Part shown: one piece after another, positions 1 through 6,272 of the stretch
How the letters are laid out: each line of letters opens with the position of its first letter
How positions within the stretch are numbered: the stretch's first letter is position 1
DNA from: Methanobacteriota archaeon
Lineage (GTDB): Archaea > Thermoplasmatota > Thermoplasmata > RBG-16-68-12
DNA: 7,178 nucleotides
Assembly: GCA_005878325.1 (NCBI GenBank)
Contig: VBMR01000150.1
Coordinates: forward strand, 1-7,178
Reading direction: 5' to 3'
Translations under genes and position numbers: made by a program
Notes under the pieces: generated by a model
The model's input: the letters and a program-made list of their open reading frames with translations, nothing else
Told to the model about the DNA's origin: nothing
Database searches by the model: none

Positions 1-1
1 A

Positions 2-1081
2 AAGGAGATCCGCCCGGTCGCGGCCGAGGTGGACCGAACGGGCAAATTCCCGAAGGCGACCGTCGCGAAGATGGCGGGCCTCGGCCTCCTTGGTGTGGCT
101 ATCCCCACGGACTACGAAGGTGGAGGACTCGATTCGCTCGCCCTCGCGATCGGGATCGAGGAGGTGGCGCGCGTCTGTGGCTCGCACGCCCTCATCATGG
201 CGGCCCACAATTCCCTGTGCACGGGCACGATCTGGCTTGCGGGGAACGAGTCGCAGAAACGGAAGTACATTCCGGACCTCGCGAGCGGAAGGAAAATCGG
301 CGCGTGGGCCCTCACGGAGCCCACGAGCGGTTCCGACGCGGCCGCGATGAAGACGACCGCGAAGCGGACAAAGACAGGATGGGTCTTGAACGGGACGAAG
401 ACGTTCTGCACGAACGCTCCGGTCGCGGGCACGTTCGTCATCCACGCGAGCACGGATCCGGGCAAGGGGAACCGCGGGATTTCCGCGTTCATCGTGGACC
501 GGGGGAGCCCCGGCCTCTCAATCGGGAAAGTCGAAGAGAAGCTGGGCGTCCGCGGCAGCGCGACGTCGCAGGTGATCTTGACGGACTGCAAGGTACCGAA
601 GGAGGCGCTCCTCGGAGAGGAGAACGAGGGGTTCGTCAATGCGCTGAAGATCCTCGACGGAGGACGAATTGGAATTGGCGCCATGGCCGTCGGGATCGCC
701 CAAGGCGCCTTCGAGGAGTCGGTCAAGTATGCGAAGGAGCGAATTCAGTTCTCCAAGCCCATCGCGGAACATCAGGCGATCCAGTTCATGTTAGCGGACA
801 TGGCGACCCGCATTGACGCGGCCCGCACCCTGGTCCGACGAGCGGCTTGGCTCAAAGACCGCGGAGAGCCGTTCAAGAAAGAAGCCGCAATGGCGAAGCT
901 GTACGCGAGCGAGATGTCCTCCTTCGTGACGAACAAGGCCGTCCAAATCCATGGCGGATACGGATACATTGCTGACTATCCTGTGGAGCGAATGCTGCGG
1001 GACGCGAAACTCACCGAAATCGGGGAAGGGACCAGTGAGATTCAACGGATCGTGATAGCAAAGGAACTCTTGCGAGAATAG
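2..1081 (+). CDS. Acyl-CoA dehydrogenase, 5' end cut off by the window edge
   Basis: This is a flavin-dependent acyl-CoA dehydrogenase, which makes the alpha-beta double bond in acyl-CoA thioesters and passes electrons to an electron-transfer flavoprotein. The frame is open from base 2, beginning [17 protein letters not shown], a typical segment of the family's N-terminal helical domain. The GTG at 29 is therefore probably internal and the true start lies outside the window. About 359 residues are present against ~380 for the family, so roughly 20 are missing. Visible signatures are the flavin-contacting [11 protein letters not shown] (bases 305-337), [19 protein letters not shown] in the C-terminal helical domain, QIHGGYGY, and [11 protein letters not shown] near the end. 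The Glu of EGT (bases 1025-1027) sits where short-chain and bacterial acyl-CoA dehydrogenases have the catalytic base. Substrate chain length or branching cannot be read from sequence alone. The stop is TAG. The family call is very secure. Confidence 0.96.
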   Translation, partial: KEIRPVAAEVDRTGKFPKATVAKMAGLGLLGVAIPTDYEGGGLDSLALAIGIEEVARVCGSHALIMAAHNSLCTGTIWLAGNESQKRKYIPDLASGRKIGAWALTEPTSGSDAAAMKTTAKRTKTGWVLNGTKTFCTNAPVAGTFVIHASTDPGKGNRGISAFIVDRGSPGLSIGKVEEKLGVRGSATSQVILTDCKVPKEALLGEENEGFVNALKILDGGRIGIGAMAVGIAQGAFEESVKYAKERIQFSKPIAEHQAIQFMLADMATRIDAARTLVRRAAWLKDRGEPFKKEAAMAKLYASEMSSFVTNKAVQIHGGYGYIADYPVERMLRDAKLTEIGEGTSEIQRIVIAKELLRE

Positions 1082-1097
1082 ACTGCACGGGTTTCGA

Positions 1098-1114
1098 GCG
1101 TCAATCATTGACGC
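1098..1114. repeat. 17-bp near-perfect palindrome after the acyl-CoA dehydrogenase
   Basis: GCGTCAAT, one central C, then ATTGACGC: perfect 8-bp arms with a 1-nt centre, starting 16 nt after the TAG stop. A 1-nt centre is too tight for a normal RNA hairpin unless the inner pairs open. It is therefore as likely to be a dimeric protein-binding site as a transcript-end structure. No T-rich tract follows. Confidence 0.5.
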
Positions 1115-1152
1115 GGGTGTCCGCATAAGCCTGTCATGTCCGTGATGAAGGC

Positions 1153-1180
1153 GAGGCGACTCCGTAGCCTCCGTCGCCTC
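1153..1180. terminator. Hairpin-forming inverted repeat between converging genes
   Basis: GAGGCGAC and GTCGCCTC form perfect 8-bp arms around a 12-nt loop, about 70 nt downstream of the acyl-CoA dehydrogenase stop. It lies in the gap between two genes that point at each other. The plus-strand arm is followed by only a short pyrimidine stretch (TTCT), not a strong oligo-T tract. It is best read as a possible transcript 3'-end or RNA-stability structure. The inverted repeat is certain; the role is inferred from position. Confidence 0.45.
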
Positions 1181-1291
1181 TTCTGGCTGGGATCGTCTAT
1201 GTATTCCATTGTGGGCCTGAGGTTCGGTCCTTATCCCAATGATCTTCCGATCCAACCAACAGCGCCTGAATCGGAGCTTTGAGGGTAAGGG

Positions 1292-1318
1292 GAGGAGACA
1301 GGTTCGTCCCATCTCCTC
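1292..1318 (-). terminator. Inverted repeat just past the stop of the secreted-protein gene
   Basis: GAGGAGA and TCTCCTC are perfect 7-bp arms around a 13-nt spacer. On the minus strand the structure begins about 17 nt after the TAG stop of the gene at 1336-2067, the usual place for a transcript-end hairpin. The spacer can add a short GG/CC pairing. No U-run follows on the minus strand, so a role in termination is inference. Confidence 0.4.
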
Positions 1319-1335
1319 ACAACAGGATGCCGACT

Positions 1336-2067
1336 CTAGGTCTCCGGGAACAGAGAGCCGATCGGCTCGCCCAAAAGTGCTTCCAGCTCTTCCAGAGTCA
1401 GTGTTTCGGCCGTGTTTGCTGTCGAATCAGGATTGTTCCCATTGTCGCTGGCGGAGGTCCAGGTATGGTCGCCGACGCGGATATTATCCAAGAAGGCAAA
1501 TCCTGCGAATCCTGTTGGAACACCGAGCGTGGTAGTTCCCTCGTCAAAAACTATTGCTACGGACCTGATCGTGCCAGGGGGTAGAAACAGCGGAACGTCA
1601 CACACGCCCGCGCAACGCCTTTCAAAAATCCGCCCGTTAGGAGCCATCTGAGTACTGGTCGGGTCAGTTGGTGTCATGCCGGAGCTGCATCCGAAGAACA
1701 AGGTGTTTTCGTTCCCCAGGGCGTCGACGTAGCGCACGTTGAAGCGTGGAGCACCTGCCCCGCAATGGCCGTCCAATCCCACCCAAAATTCAAGCGCTGT
1801 AATCGCTTCAGTTGACATTCCTTCGAACCCCTTGAAGACGGCAACGCCCGCAGCGAAGGTGGTTGTGTCTGTCATCTTTTGGAAATAGAGCGCCTGGTCC
1901 TTGTTTCCGGTATTGTCAGGCAGTCCCTCGCTTCCCTTCCAAGAGGAATACGAGTGTTCTCCAAACCCGCTGGGATGCAAGATGAAGGGGCCCGCGAAGG
2001 CCGATTGAGGGGCTGCCAATAGCAATCCGAATAGCACGCTCACCAAGACCAATCCTAGTTTCCCCAT
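1336..2067 (-). CDS. Secreted protein of unknown function, four cysteines, jelly-roll-like
   Basis: A 243-residue protein that I do not recognise as a named family. The ATG at 2067 is chosen over upstream in-frame starts because GGAGGG lies 6 nt before it and a textbook signal peptide follows at once: MGKLG, a hydrophobic core at about residues 4-19, then APQSAFA with likely cleavage after Ala25. The mature part is aromatic- and glycine-rich with beta-type alternation. It has four cysteines (102, 127, 152, 156), enough for two disulfides outside the cell. The segment LEFWVGLDG ... FAFLDNIRVGD (about 92-200) resembles the closing strands of carbohydrate-binding or lectin-like jelly rolls, where a (L/I)DNI(R/K)V strand is common; this is a fold impression, not a family match. 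A Ser/Thr/Asn-rich linker (205-222) and an acidic amphipathic tail (223-239) end the protein. No membrane anchor or sorting signal is seen. It is transcribed divergently from the HxlR-type gene, which may control it. Confidence 0.8.
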   Translation of the reverse strand: MGKLGLVLVSVLFGLLLAAPQSAFAGPFILHPSGFGEHSYSSWKGSEGLPDNTGNKDQALYFQKMTDTTTFAAGVAVFKGFEGMSTEAITALEFWVGLDGHCGAGAPRFNVRYVDALGNENTLFFGCSSGMTPTDPTSTQMAPNGRIFERRCAGVCDVPLFLPPGTIRSVAIVFDEGTTTLGVPTGFAGFAFLDNIRVGDHTWTSASDNGNNPDSTANTAETLTLEELEALLGEPIGSLFPET

Positions 2068-2073
2068 TTCGTT

Positions 2074-2079
2074 CCCTCC
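2074..2079 (-). promoter_or_regulatory. Shine-Dalgarno site of the secreted-protein gene
   Basis: The minus strand reads GGAGGG, 6 nt before the ATG at 2067. It complements the CCUCC at the 3' end of 16S rRNA. It decides the start: candidate starts further upstream would add 40 residues without a signal peptide. Confidence 0.8.
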
Positions 2080-2108
2080 ATTTTTCCTCACCGAATCTTG
2101 CCTCGATA

Positions 2109-2133
2109 TCCGACGATGTCTATAAGAGTCGGA
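2109..2133. promoter_or_regulatory. Inverted repeat enclosing the TATA-like box; possible operator
   Basis: TCCGAC (2109-2114) and GTCGGA (2128-2133) are perfect 6-bp arms around a 13-nt spacer that holds the TATA-like element. A dimeric regulator bound here would block TBP/TFB access. The symmetry is directly visible; the operator role is inferred. Confidence 0.4.
2119..2126 (-). promoter_or_regulatory. TATA-like box for the secreted-protein gene
   Basis: The minus strand reads CTTATAGA, close to the archaeal TATA consensus. It is centred about 55 nt before the ATG at 2067. Initiation 25-27 nt downstream would give a leader of about 30 nt that contains the Shine-Dalgarno site. No clear purine-rich BRE precedes it. 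The element is nearly symmetric (TATAAG on +), so it could also serve the plus-strand regulator gene, about 115 nt from its start. Confidence 0.5.
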
Positions 2134-2170
2134 AAGTGTGTCCCGGGGCAGGGCATAACCGAGGGAATAG

Positions 2171-2192
2171 GGCCTATGCGAAACCATAGGCC
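2171..2192. promoter_or_regulatory. 8-bp-arm inverted repeat upstream of the HxlR-type gene; likely operator
   Basis: GGCCTATG, spacer CGAAAC, then CATAGGCC: perfect 8-bp arms 46 nt before the GTG start of the regulator gene. A further ATAGG at 2167-2171 makes three ATAGG/CCTAT half-sites within 24 bp, at 2167, 2173 and 2186. HxlR-type proteins bind as dimers to inverted repeats near their own and divergent genes. An autoregulatory site is therefore reasonable, though a leader hairpin is the alternative. Confidence 0.5.
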
Positions 2193-2237
2193 GAGGGTTC
2201 CTGCGGTGATGAACGGCAACTGGGAGAGGGCGATTCG

Positions 2238-2732
2238 GTGGACGAAGGCGAACTCGATCGGAGATTTCAGGAGTTCGCCGCCGGGGCCGCTGAGTTTACG
2301 CGGCAACTCATCGGGATTAGCGTCTCAGGCGGTACCGACAAGGCGAAGCTGTCGGAGTCGAATCTGAATATTGCCAAGATGGTTTTCGGCAAGTGGTGCA
2401 TCGAAATCTTCGTGATCCTCTACAACGGCGGCGAGATTGGTTTCGAGCATCTACGCCGGGAGCTCGGAAGGATCAGCCCGCGCGTACTTTCTGACAAGTT
2501 GAAAATGATGGAACGCCAGGGACTGATTCAGAGGACCCTGATCGCCACCAGGCCGCCAGGTGTCCGTTATTCTCTGACGTCCAAGGGGGCCACAGTGGCA
2601 AGGCTTGGCGAGCCCGTGTTTCTATATCTCGGCTTCAAGGGATTGGTGCCCGTCAGTGTTGTCAAAAACCAGATTCCCGAGACAATCTCCATAGCATCTC
2701 GCGACGGAAGCGGTCGCAGGGCAAAACCCTGA
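2238..2732 (+). CDS. HxlR-type winged helix-turn-helix transcriptional regulator
   Basis: A 164-residue DNA-binding protein of the HxlR family, which act as dimeric regulators of neighbouring genes, often in response to redox or reactive small molecules. The domain spans about residues 43-125. It shows FGKWCIEIFVILYNGG (family GGKW..ILxxLxxG), FEHLRRELGRISPRVLSDKL with the recognition helix near 79-93, then MERQGLIQR and the wing ending GVRYSLTSKG. The conserved Cys usually found before GKW is absent, but Cys54 lies within the GKWC stretch. At 164 residues it is longer than the usual 100-130, with about 40 extra residues at the N terminus and about 35 at the C terminus. The start is GTG at 2238 with GAGGG 7 nt upstream; an in-frame stop at 2187-2189 limits any extension. 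It lies divergent to the secreted-protein gene across a region with two inverted repeats. The ligand is unknown. Confidence 0.88.
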   Translation: MDEGELDRRFQEFAAGAAEFTRQLIGISVSGGTDKAKLSESNLNIAKMVFGKWCIEIFVILYNGGEIGFEHLRRELGRISPRVLSDKLKMMERQGLIQRTLIATRPPGVRYSLTSKGATVARLGEPVFLYLGFKGLVPVSVVKNQIPETISIASRDGSGRRAKP

Positions 2733-2871
2733 TACATCTTCATGTCGCGCGGGTGCCCGAAAGGTTGAAGGTCCCGGATAGGGCTACGCATAGACAGAGG
2801 CGCCTTCGGGAGACCCCGACCCGCCAAGATGCGGGACGGTGTGCCCCGGAGCGTGCGGCGTGGGGGGAACC

Positions 2872-3495
2872 GTGGAAGCCAAGAAGTGGTTGAGAGAGGC
2901 CGCGAAATACCTCCTCCACGGAACCCTCTTCGCAATTGTGACGGACGTCTTCGCCATCTTCTGGGCCTTCATCTTCCTTTTCCTCGCCATCATCGGCTCC
3001 TTGCTTGGCATCATCCTGGGGTTCGTCCTGCTCTTCGTCTTCATGGGATTCGCGAATTCGATTGTCACGGGGTTGCTGTGGTTTCCGGTCCGGAAGGGAT
3101 TCTGGATTTACCTCGCCCAGGGCTTCCTTCTCGGAATCGCGATCGTGGTCATCGAGCTCTTGCCCTTGCTCCTCTTTGTTTCAGAACTCACGGCGTTGGA
3201 CCTGACGGGCCGCATCCTCCTCCAGATCGTGTTGTTCATCCTCTATGCATTCATCGATGGGTACCTCGGAAAAGCCATTGGAGGAATTTGGAAGGAGGCA
3301 CGGGTGAGGGCGGCCCTCGGAGTCAGTCGCTTGAGGCCGGTCCCTGAATTTGTTCCCGAGACCAAAAACCCGGACGGATTGCGATGCCCGCGATGCAACG
3401 GTGTCCGTCTTGTGGTCGAAACGGACCGCTCCGCGTACTGCATCGATTGCAGGCGCGGGATTCATCCGTCGACTTGGAGAGCCACGACAAGTTGA
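2872..3495 (+). CDS. Polytopic membrane protein with C-terminal zinc-ribbon-like tail
   Basis: Not recognised as a named family. From the GTG at 2872 the product has 207 residues. It starts with a basic amphipathic segment (EAKKWLREAAKYLLHG). Strongly hydrophobic stretches follow: about 18-70, long enough for two membrane helices, then 78-104 and 114-135, so about four helices. The soluble C-terminal part (about 141-207) carries CPRC (172, 175) and CIDC (190, 193) 14 residues apart, the layout of a rubredoxin-like or zinc-ribbon knuckle pair. It probably binds zinc on the cytosolic face, with an unknown role. The start is uncertain: an in-frame GTG at 2839 would add 11 residues (CPGACGVGGT and so on). 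I prefer 2872 because the G-rich run at 2862-2867 lies just before it and the protein then opens with a normal amphipathic segment. The 139-nt gap upstream shows no convincing TATA box. TGA stop, 76 nt before alaS. Confidence 0.8.
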   Translation: MEAKKWLREAAKYLLHGTLFAIVTDVFAIFWAFIFLFLAIIGSLLGIILGFVLLFVFMGFANSIVTGLLWFPVRKGFWIYLAQGFLLGIAIVVIELLPLLLFVSELTALDLTGRILLQIVLFILYAFIDGYLGKAIGGIWKEARVRAALGVSRLRPVPEFVPETKNPDGLRCPRCNGVRLVVETDRSAYCIDCRRGIHPSTWRATTS

Positions 3496-3532
3496 GCGCC
3501 CGAGATGCGAGGCGTCCAGACCCGCGCCACCC

Positions 3533-3547
3533 CGAGAACCTTTAAGG
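3533..3547 (+). promoter_or_regulatory. BRE/TATA promoter of alaS, leaderless arrangement
   Basis: CGAGAA (BRE-like, 3533-3538) runs into CCTTTAAGG (TATA-like, 3539-3547). The TATA centre lies about 28 nt before the ATG at 3572, so transcription should begin at or within a few bases of the start codon. No Shine-Dalgarno sequence is present between them, as expected for a leaderless archaeal mRNA. This also supports the ATG at 3572 as the alaS start. Confidence 0.65.
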
Positions 3548-3571
3548 CTCGCGGGTCGTTCGGTCGCCCGA

Positions 3572-6271
3572 ATGCCCGAGAGTGACTACGAAGTCGAGCT
3601 ATTCCGTAAGCAAGGATTCGCTCGGCAAACGTGCGCAAAGTGCGGAAAGGGCTTCTGGTCCCTCGGTCGCCAGGAGACCTGTGGAGAGACGCCGTGTCAG
3701 GAGTACGACTTCATCGGCAACTCGCCGTTCAAGAAGAAGCTCCCCTACCGCGCGATGCGCGAGGACTTCCTCTCCTTCCTCGAACAGAACGGACATCCTC
3801 GGGTGAAGCGATATCCGATCGTCGCACGCTGGAGGGACGATGTCTTCTTCGTCCAAGCGAGCGTGTATCCGTTCCAGCCTTGGGTGATCAGCGGGGAGGC
3901 GAGCCCGCCCGCGAATCCCCTCGGGATCAGCCAGCCATGCGTGCGCTTCGTCGACGTGGACAACGTCGGGAAGACGGGCCAGCACTTCACCCTGTTCGAG
4001 ATGATGGCCCATCACGCGTTCAACTTCCCGCAGCGGCCCATCTACTGGAAAGATCGCACGGTCGAGTTGTGCCACCTCTTCCTGGTCGAGCGACTCGGCC
4101 TCGATCCCTCCGTCGTGCGGTACAAGGAGTCGTGGTGGGAAGGAGGCGGCAACAGTGGCCCCTGCCTCGAGGTCGTCTTCGGCGGCGCGGAGGCAGCGAC
4201 CCTCGTGTTCATGCAGAACCGAGATGTGAACGGCCATCGCGTTCCGATGGAGACGACCGTCGTCGACACGGGCTACGGCCTGGAGCGGCTGACGTGGCTG
4301 TCCCAGGGCACGACGTCCGCGTACGAGGCGGTCTTCGGCGAGGCCCTCGCGTATCTCAAGCGGGCGACGGGTGCGAAGCGCGTTGACGACCGCGTGCTGC
4401 GGGAGTACTCGAAGGTCGCGGGCCTGTTGAAGGTGGAGAGCCTCGCGGACATCCGCGAGATCCGCCGGCAGACCGCGGAACGCCTCGGGATCTCCGTCGA
4501 GGAACTGGTCGCGCAGGTGTCCCCTCTCGAGGCCCTGTACACGGTGTGCGACCACGCCCGCGCGCTGATCTTCCTCCTGGGCGACGGCGTCGTGCCCTCG
4601 AACGCCCGCGAGGGATACTTCGCCCGTCTCCTGGTCCGGAGGGGACTGCGGGCGTTGAAGGATCTGAACATCACGTACAGTCTGGCGGACACGGTCAGCT
4701 TCATGATCGACCAGATCCGGGAGGACTACCCGGAGTTCTTCTTCAACAAAGGAGACATCCTCAAGCTCCTCAAGGTGGAGGAATCGCGGTACAAGGAGAC
4801 GCTGGAGAAGGGACGCGCGACCGTCGGTAAGATCGCGGAGGAGCTCAAAGCCGCCGGGAAGGGCTTCGACGTCGAGACTCTGATCGAGCTATATGATAGC
4901 CATGGCCTGAACCCCGACGTCGTGCGGGAATTCACCGACCTGCCCATCGTGATCCCGGACGACTTCTACGGCCAGGTGACGCGCCGGCACGAGCGCCTTG
5001 CGACGCCGGAACCGGCGAAGAAGTTCGCGGTGTCGAAGGAGCTCCCTCCGACGAAGCTCCGCGTGTACGAGGACAAGCGAAAGCGGTCCTTCCGGGCGAA
5101 GGTCCTCGCCGTCGAAGGAGAGGCGGTCCTCCTCGACCAGACGTACTTCTATCCGGAGGGAGGGGGACAGGAGGCGGACCACGGGACGATTGGGGACCGC
5201 GAGGTGTACGACGTCCAGAGGGTCGGACCCTCCGTGTTGCACTTCGTCCGCGGGGATGCGAAGCCCCTCGTCGGGACGCGCGTGGCCTGCGTCATCGATC
5301 CGGAGCGGCGCGAGGCCCTCATGCGGAACCACACCGCGACGCACATCATGCTCGGCGCCGCGCGCAAGGTCCTCGGGAACCACGTGTGGCAGGCGGGGGC
5401 GCACAAGGCCGCAGACCTCGCGCGACTGGACATCACCCACTACGACGCTCTGACGGACGCCGAGGTCGCGAAGATCGAGGAACTCGCAAACCGCGAGGTC
5501 CTGGACCATCGAATCGTGCGGGCGAAGGTCATGGCGCGCGACCTCGCCGAGAGGAAGTTCGGATTCCGGTTGTACCAAGGGGGATCCGTGCCGGGGGGCG
5601 AGCTCCGAGTCGTCGAGATCCCGAAGTGGGACGTCGAAGCGTGCGGGGGGACGCACGTCTCGCGGACGAGCGACGTCTCCCTGATCAAACTCCTCCGGAC
5701 GTCGCGGATCCAGGACGGGATCGTCCGCCTGGAGTATGCGGCCGGCAAAGCCGCCCTCGAGGCGGTGCGGAAACAAACCGAGGAACTGCGCCGGACCTCC
5801 GAGATCCTCGGGGTGCCGACGGACCAGGTCGTGCCCGCGGCGGAGCGCCTCGTCGCGGAGTGGAAGGAATACCGCAAGGCGTCCCAGCGGACGACGGAGG
5901 AACAGGCCGCCGCGAAGAGCCATCAGGACATCGAGACCGCGAAGGGGACCTGGCCCATCGTCCGGGACGAGGTGTCGCAGGGCGTGGGATTCATGATGTC
6001 CATGTCGAAGGCGACGGCCTCTGAATCCCGGGCAACGGGCATCTACTGGGCCCAGTCCCCGAGCGACGTGAAGCTGGTCGTCACTCGGGGAATCGAGGTG
6101 CCGATCGACGCCGCAGAGCTCGTCCGGACCGTCGCGCCAGAGTTCCGCGGGAAAGGCGGCGGGAAACCGGACTTCGCACAGGCGAGCTTTCCGAACATCG
6201 AGCAAGCGCGCGCCGCCGCGGCGCGACTCGAGGAATTGATCCGCGCGAAACTCGGGATCCCGAGCGGATGA
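3572..6271 (+). CDS. alaS: Alanyl-tRNA synthetase, archaeal type
   Basis: Charges tRNA(Ala) with alanine in the cytoplasm and clears mischarged Ser/Gly-tRNA(Ala). The 899 residues match the archaeal family (about 900). Order: an archaeal N-terminal four-Cys module (C21, C24, C37, C42; CAKCGKGFW ... ETCGETPCQEYDFIG); the class II catalytic core with VRFVDVDNVGKTGQHFTLFE around motif 2 and motif 3 GYGLER (234-239); a tRNA-recognition helical region; the editing domain with YPEGGGQ, HTATH (H587, H591) and CGGTH (C691, H695), the full set of zinc/editing ligands; and a DHHA1/C-Ala domain with GKGGGKPDFAQA (860-871). All expected active residues are present, so it should be active in both synthesis and editing. 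The frame stays open 74 codons further upstream, but that part is not synthetase-like and overlaps the preceding gene. The ATG at 3572 follows a BRE/TATA element and starts MPESDYEVELF. The stop is 1 nt before the next gene. Confidence 0.98.
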   Translation: MPESDYEVELFRKQGFARQTCAKCGKGFWSLGRQETCGETPCQEYDFIGNSPFKKKLPYRAMREDFLSFLEQNGHPRVKRYPIVARWRDDVFFVQASVYPFQPWVISGEASPPANPLGISQPCVRFVDVDNVGKTGQHFTLFEMMAHHAFNFPQRPIYWKDRTVELCHLFLVERLGLDPSVVRYKESWWEGGGNSGPCLEVVFGGAEAATLVFMQNRDVNGHRVPMETTVVDTGYGLERLTWLSQGTTSAYEAVFGEALAYLKRATGAKRVDDRVLREYSKVAGLLKVESLADIREIRRQTAERLGISVEELVAQVSPLEALYTVCDHARALIFLLGDGVVPSNAREGYFARLLVRRGLRALKDLNITYSLADTVSFMIDQIREDYPEFFFNKGDILKLLKVEESRYKETLEKGRATVGKIAEELKAAGKGFDVETLIELYDSHGLNPDVVREFTDLPIVIPDDFYGQVTRRHERLATPEPAKKFAVSKELPPTKLRVYEDKRKRSFRAKVLAVEGEAVLLDQTYFYPEGGGQEADHGTIGDREVYDVQRVGPSVLHFVRGDAKPLVGTRVACVIDPERREALMRNHTATHIMLGAARKVLGNHVWQAGAHKAADLARLDITHYDALTDAEVAKIEELANREVLDHRIVRAKVMARDLAERKFGFRLYQGGSVPGGELRVVEIPKWDVEACGGTHVSRTSDVSLIKLLRTSRIQDGIVRLEYAAGKAALEAVRKQTEELRRTSEILGVPTDQVVPAAERLVAEWKEYRKASQRTTEEQAAAKSHQDIETAKGTWPIVRDEVSQGVGFMMSMSKATASESRATGIYWAQSPSDVKLVVTRGIEVPIDAAELVRTVAPEFRGKGGGKPDFAQASFPNIEQARAAAARLEELIRAKLGIPSG

Positions 6272-6272
6272 C

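Noticed and set aside
1142..1148. GTGATGA resembling a C box of a C/D guide RNA (also at 2206-2212)
   Set aside because: No D or D' box (CTGA) lies at the usual spacing of about 12 nt or closes a 50-65 nt RNA; the nearest CTGA is over 70 nt away in both cases.
791..1312. A minus-strand open frame crossing the acyl-CoA dehydrogenase 3' end and the gap
   Set aside because: Half of it is antisense to certain coding sequence, it has no credible protein features, and it spans the inverted repeats of the gap.
2068..2187. A 40-residue N-terminal extension of the secreted protein
   Set aside because: It would bury the signal peptide internally and ignore the strong GGAGGG placed for the ATG at 2067. 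It also runs through the promoter region.
3350..3571. A 74-codon in-frame extension upstream of the alaS ATG
   Set aside because: It overlaps the end of the membrane-protein gene in another frame, is Arg/Pro-rich and unlike synthetase sequence. The BRE/TATA element inside it points to the ATG at 3572.
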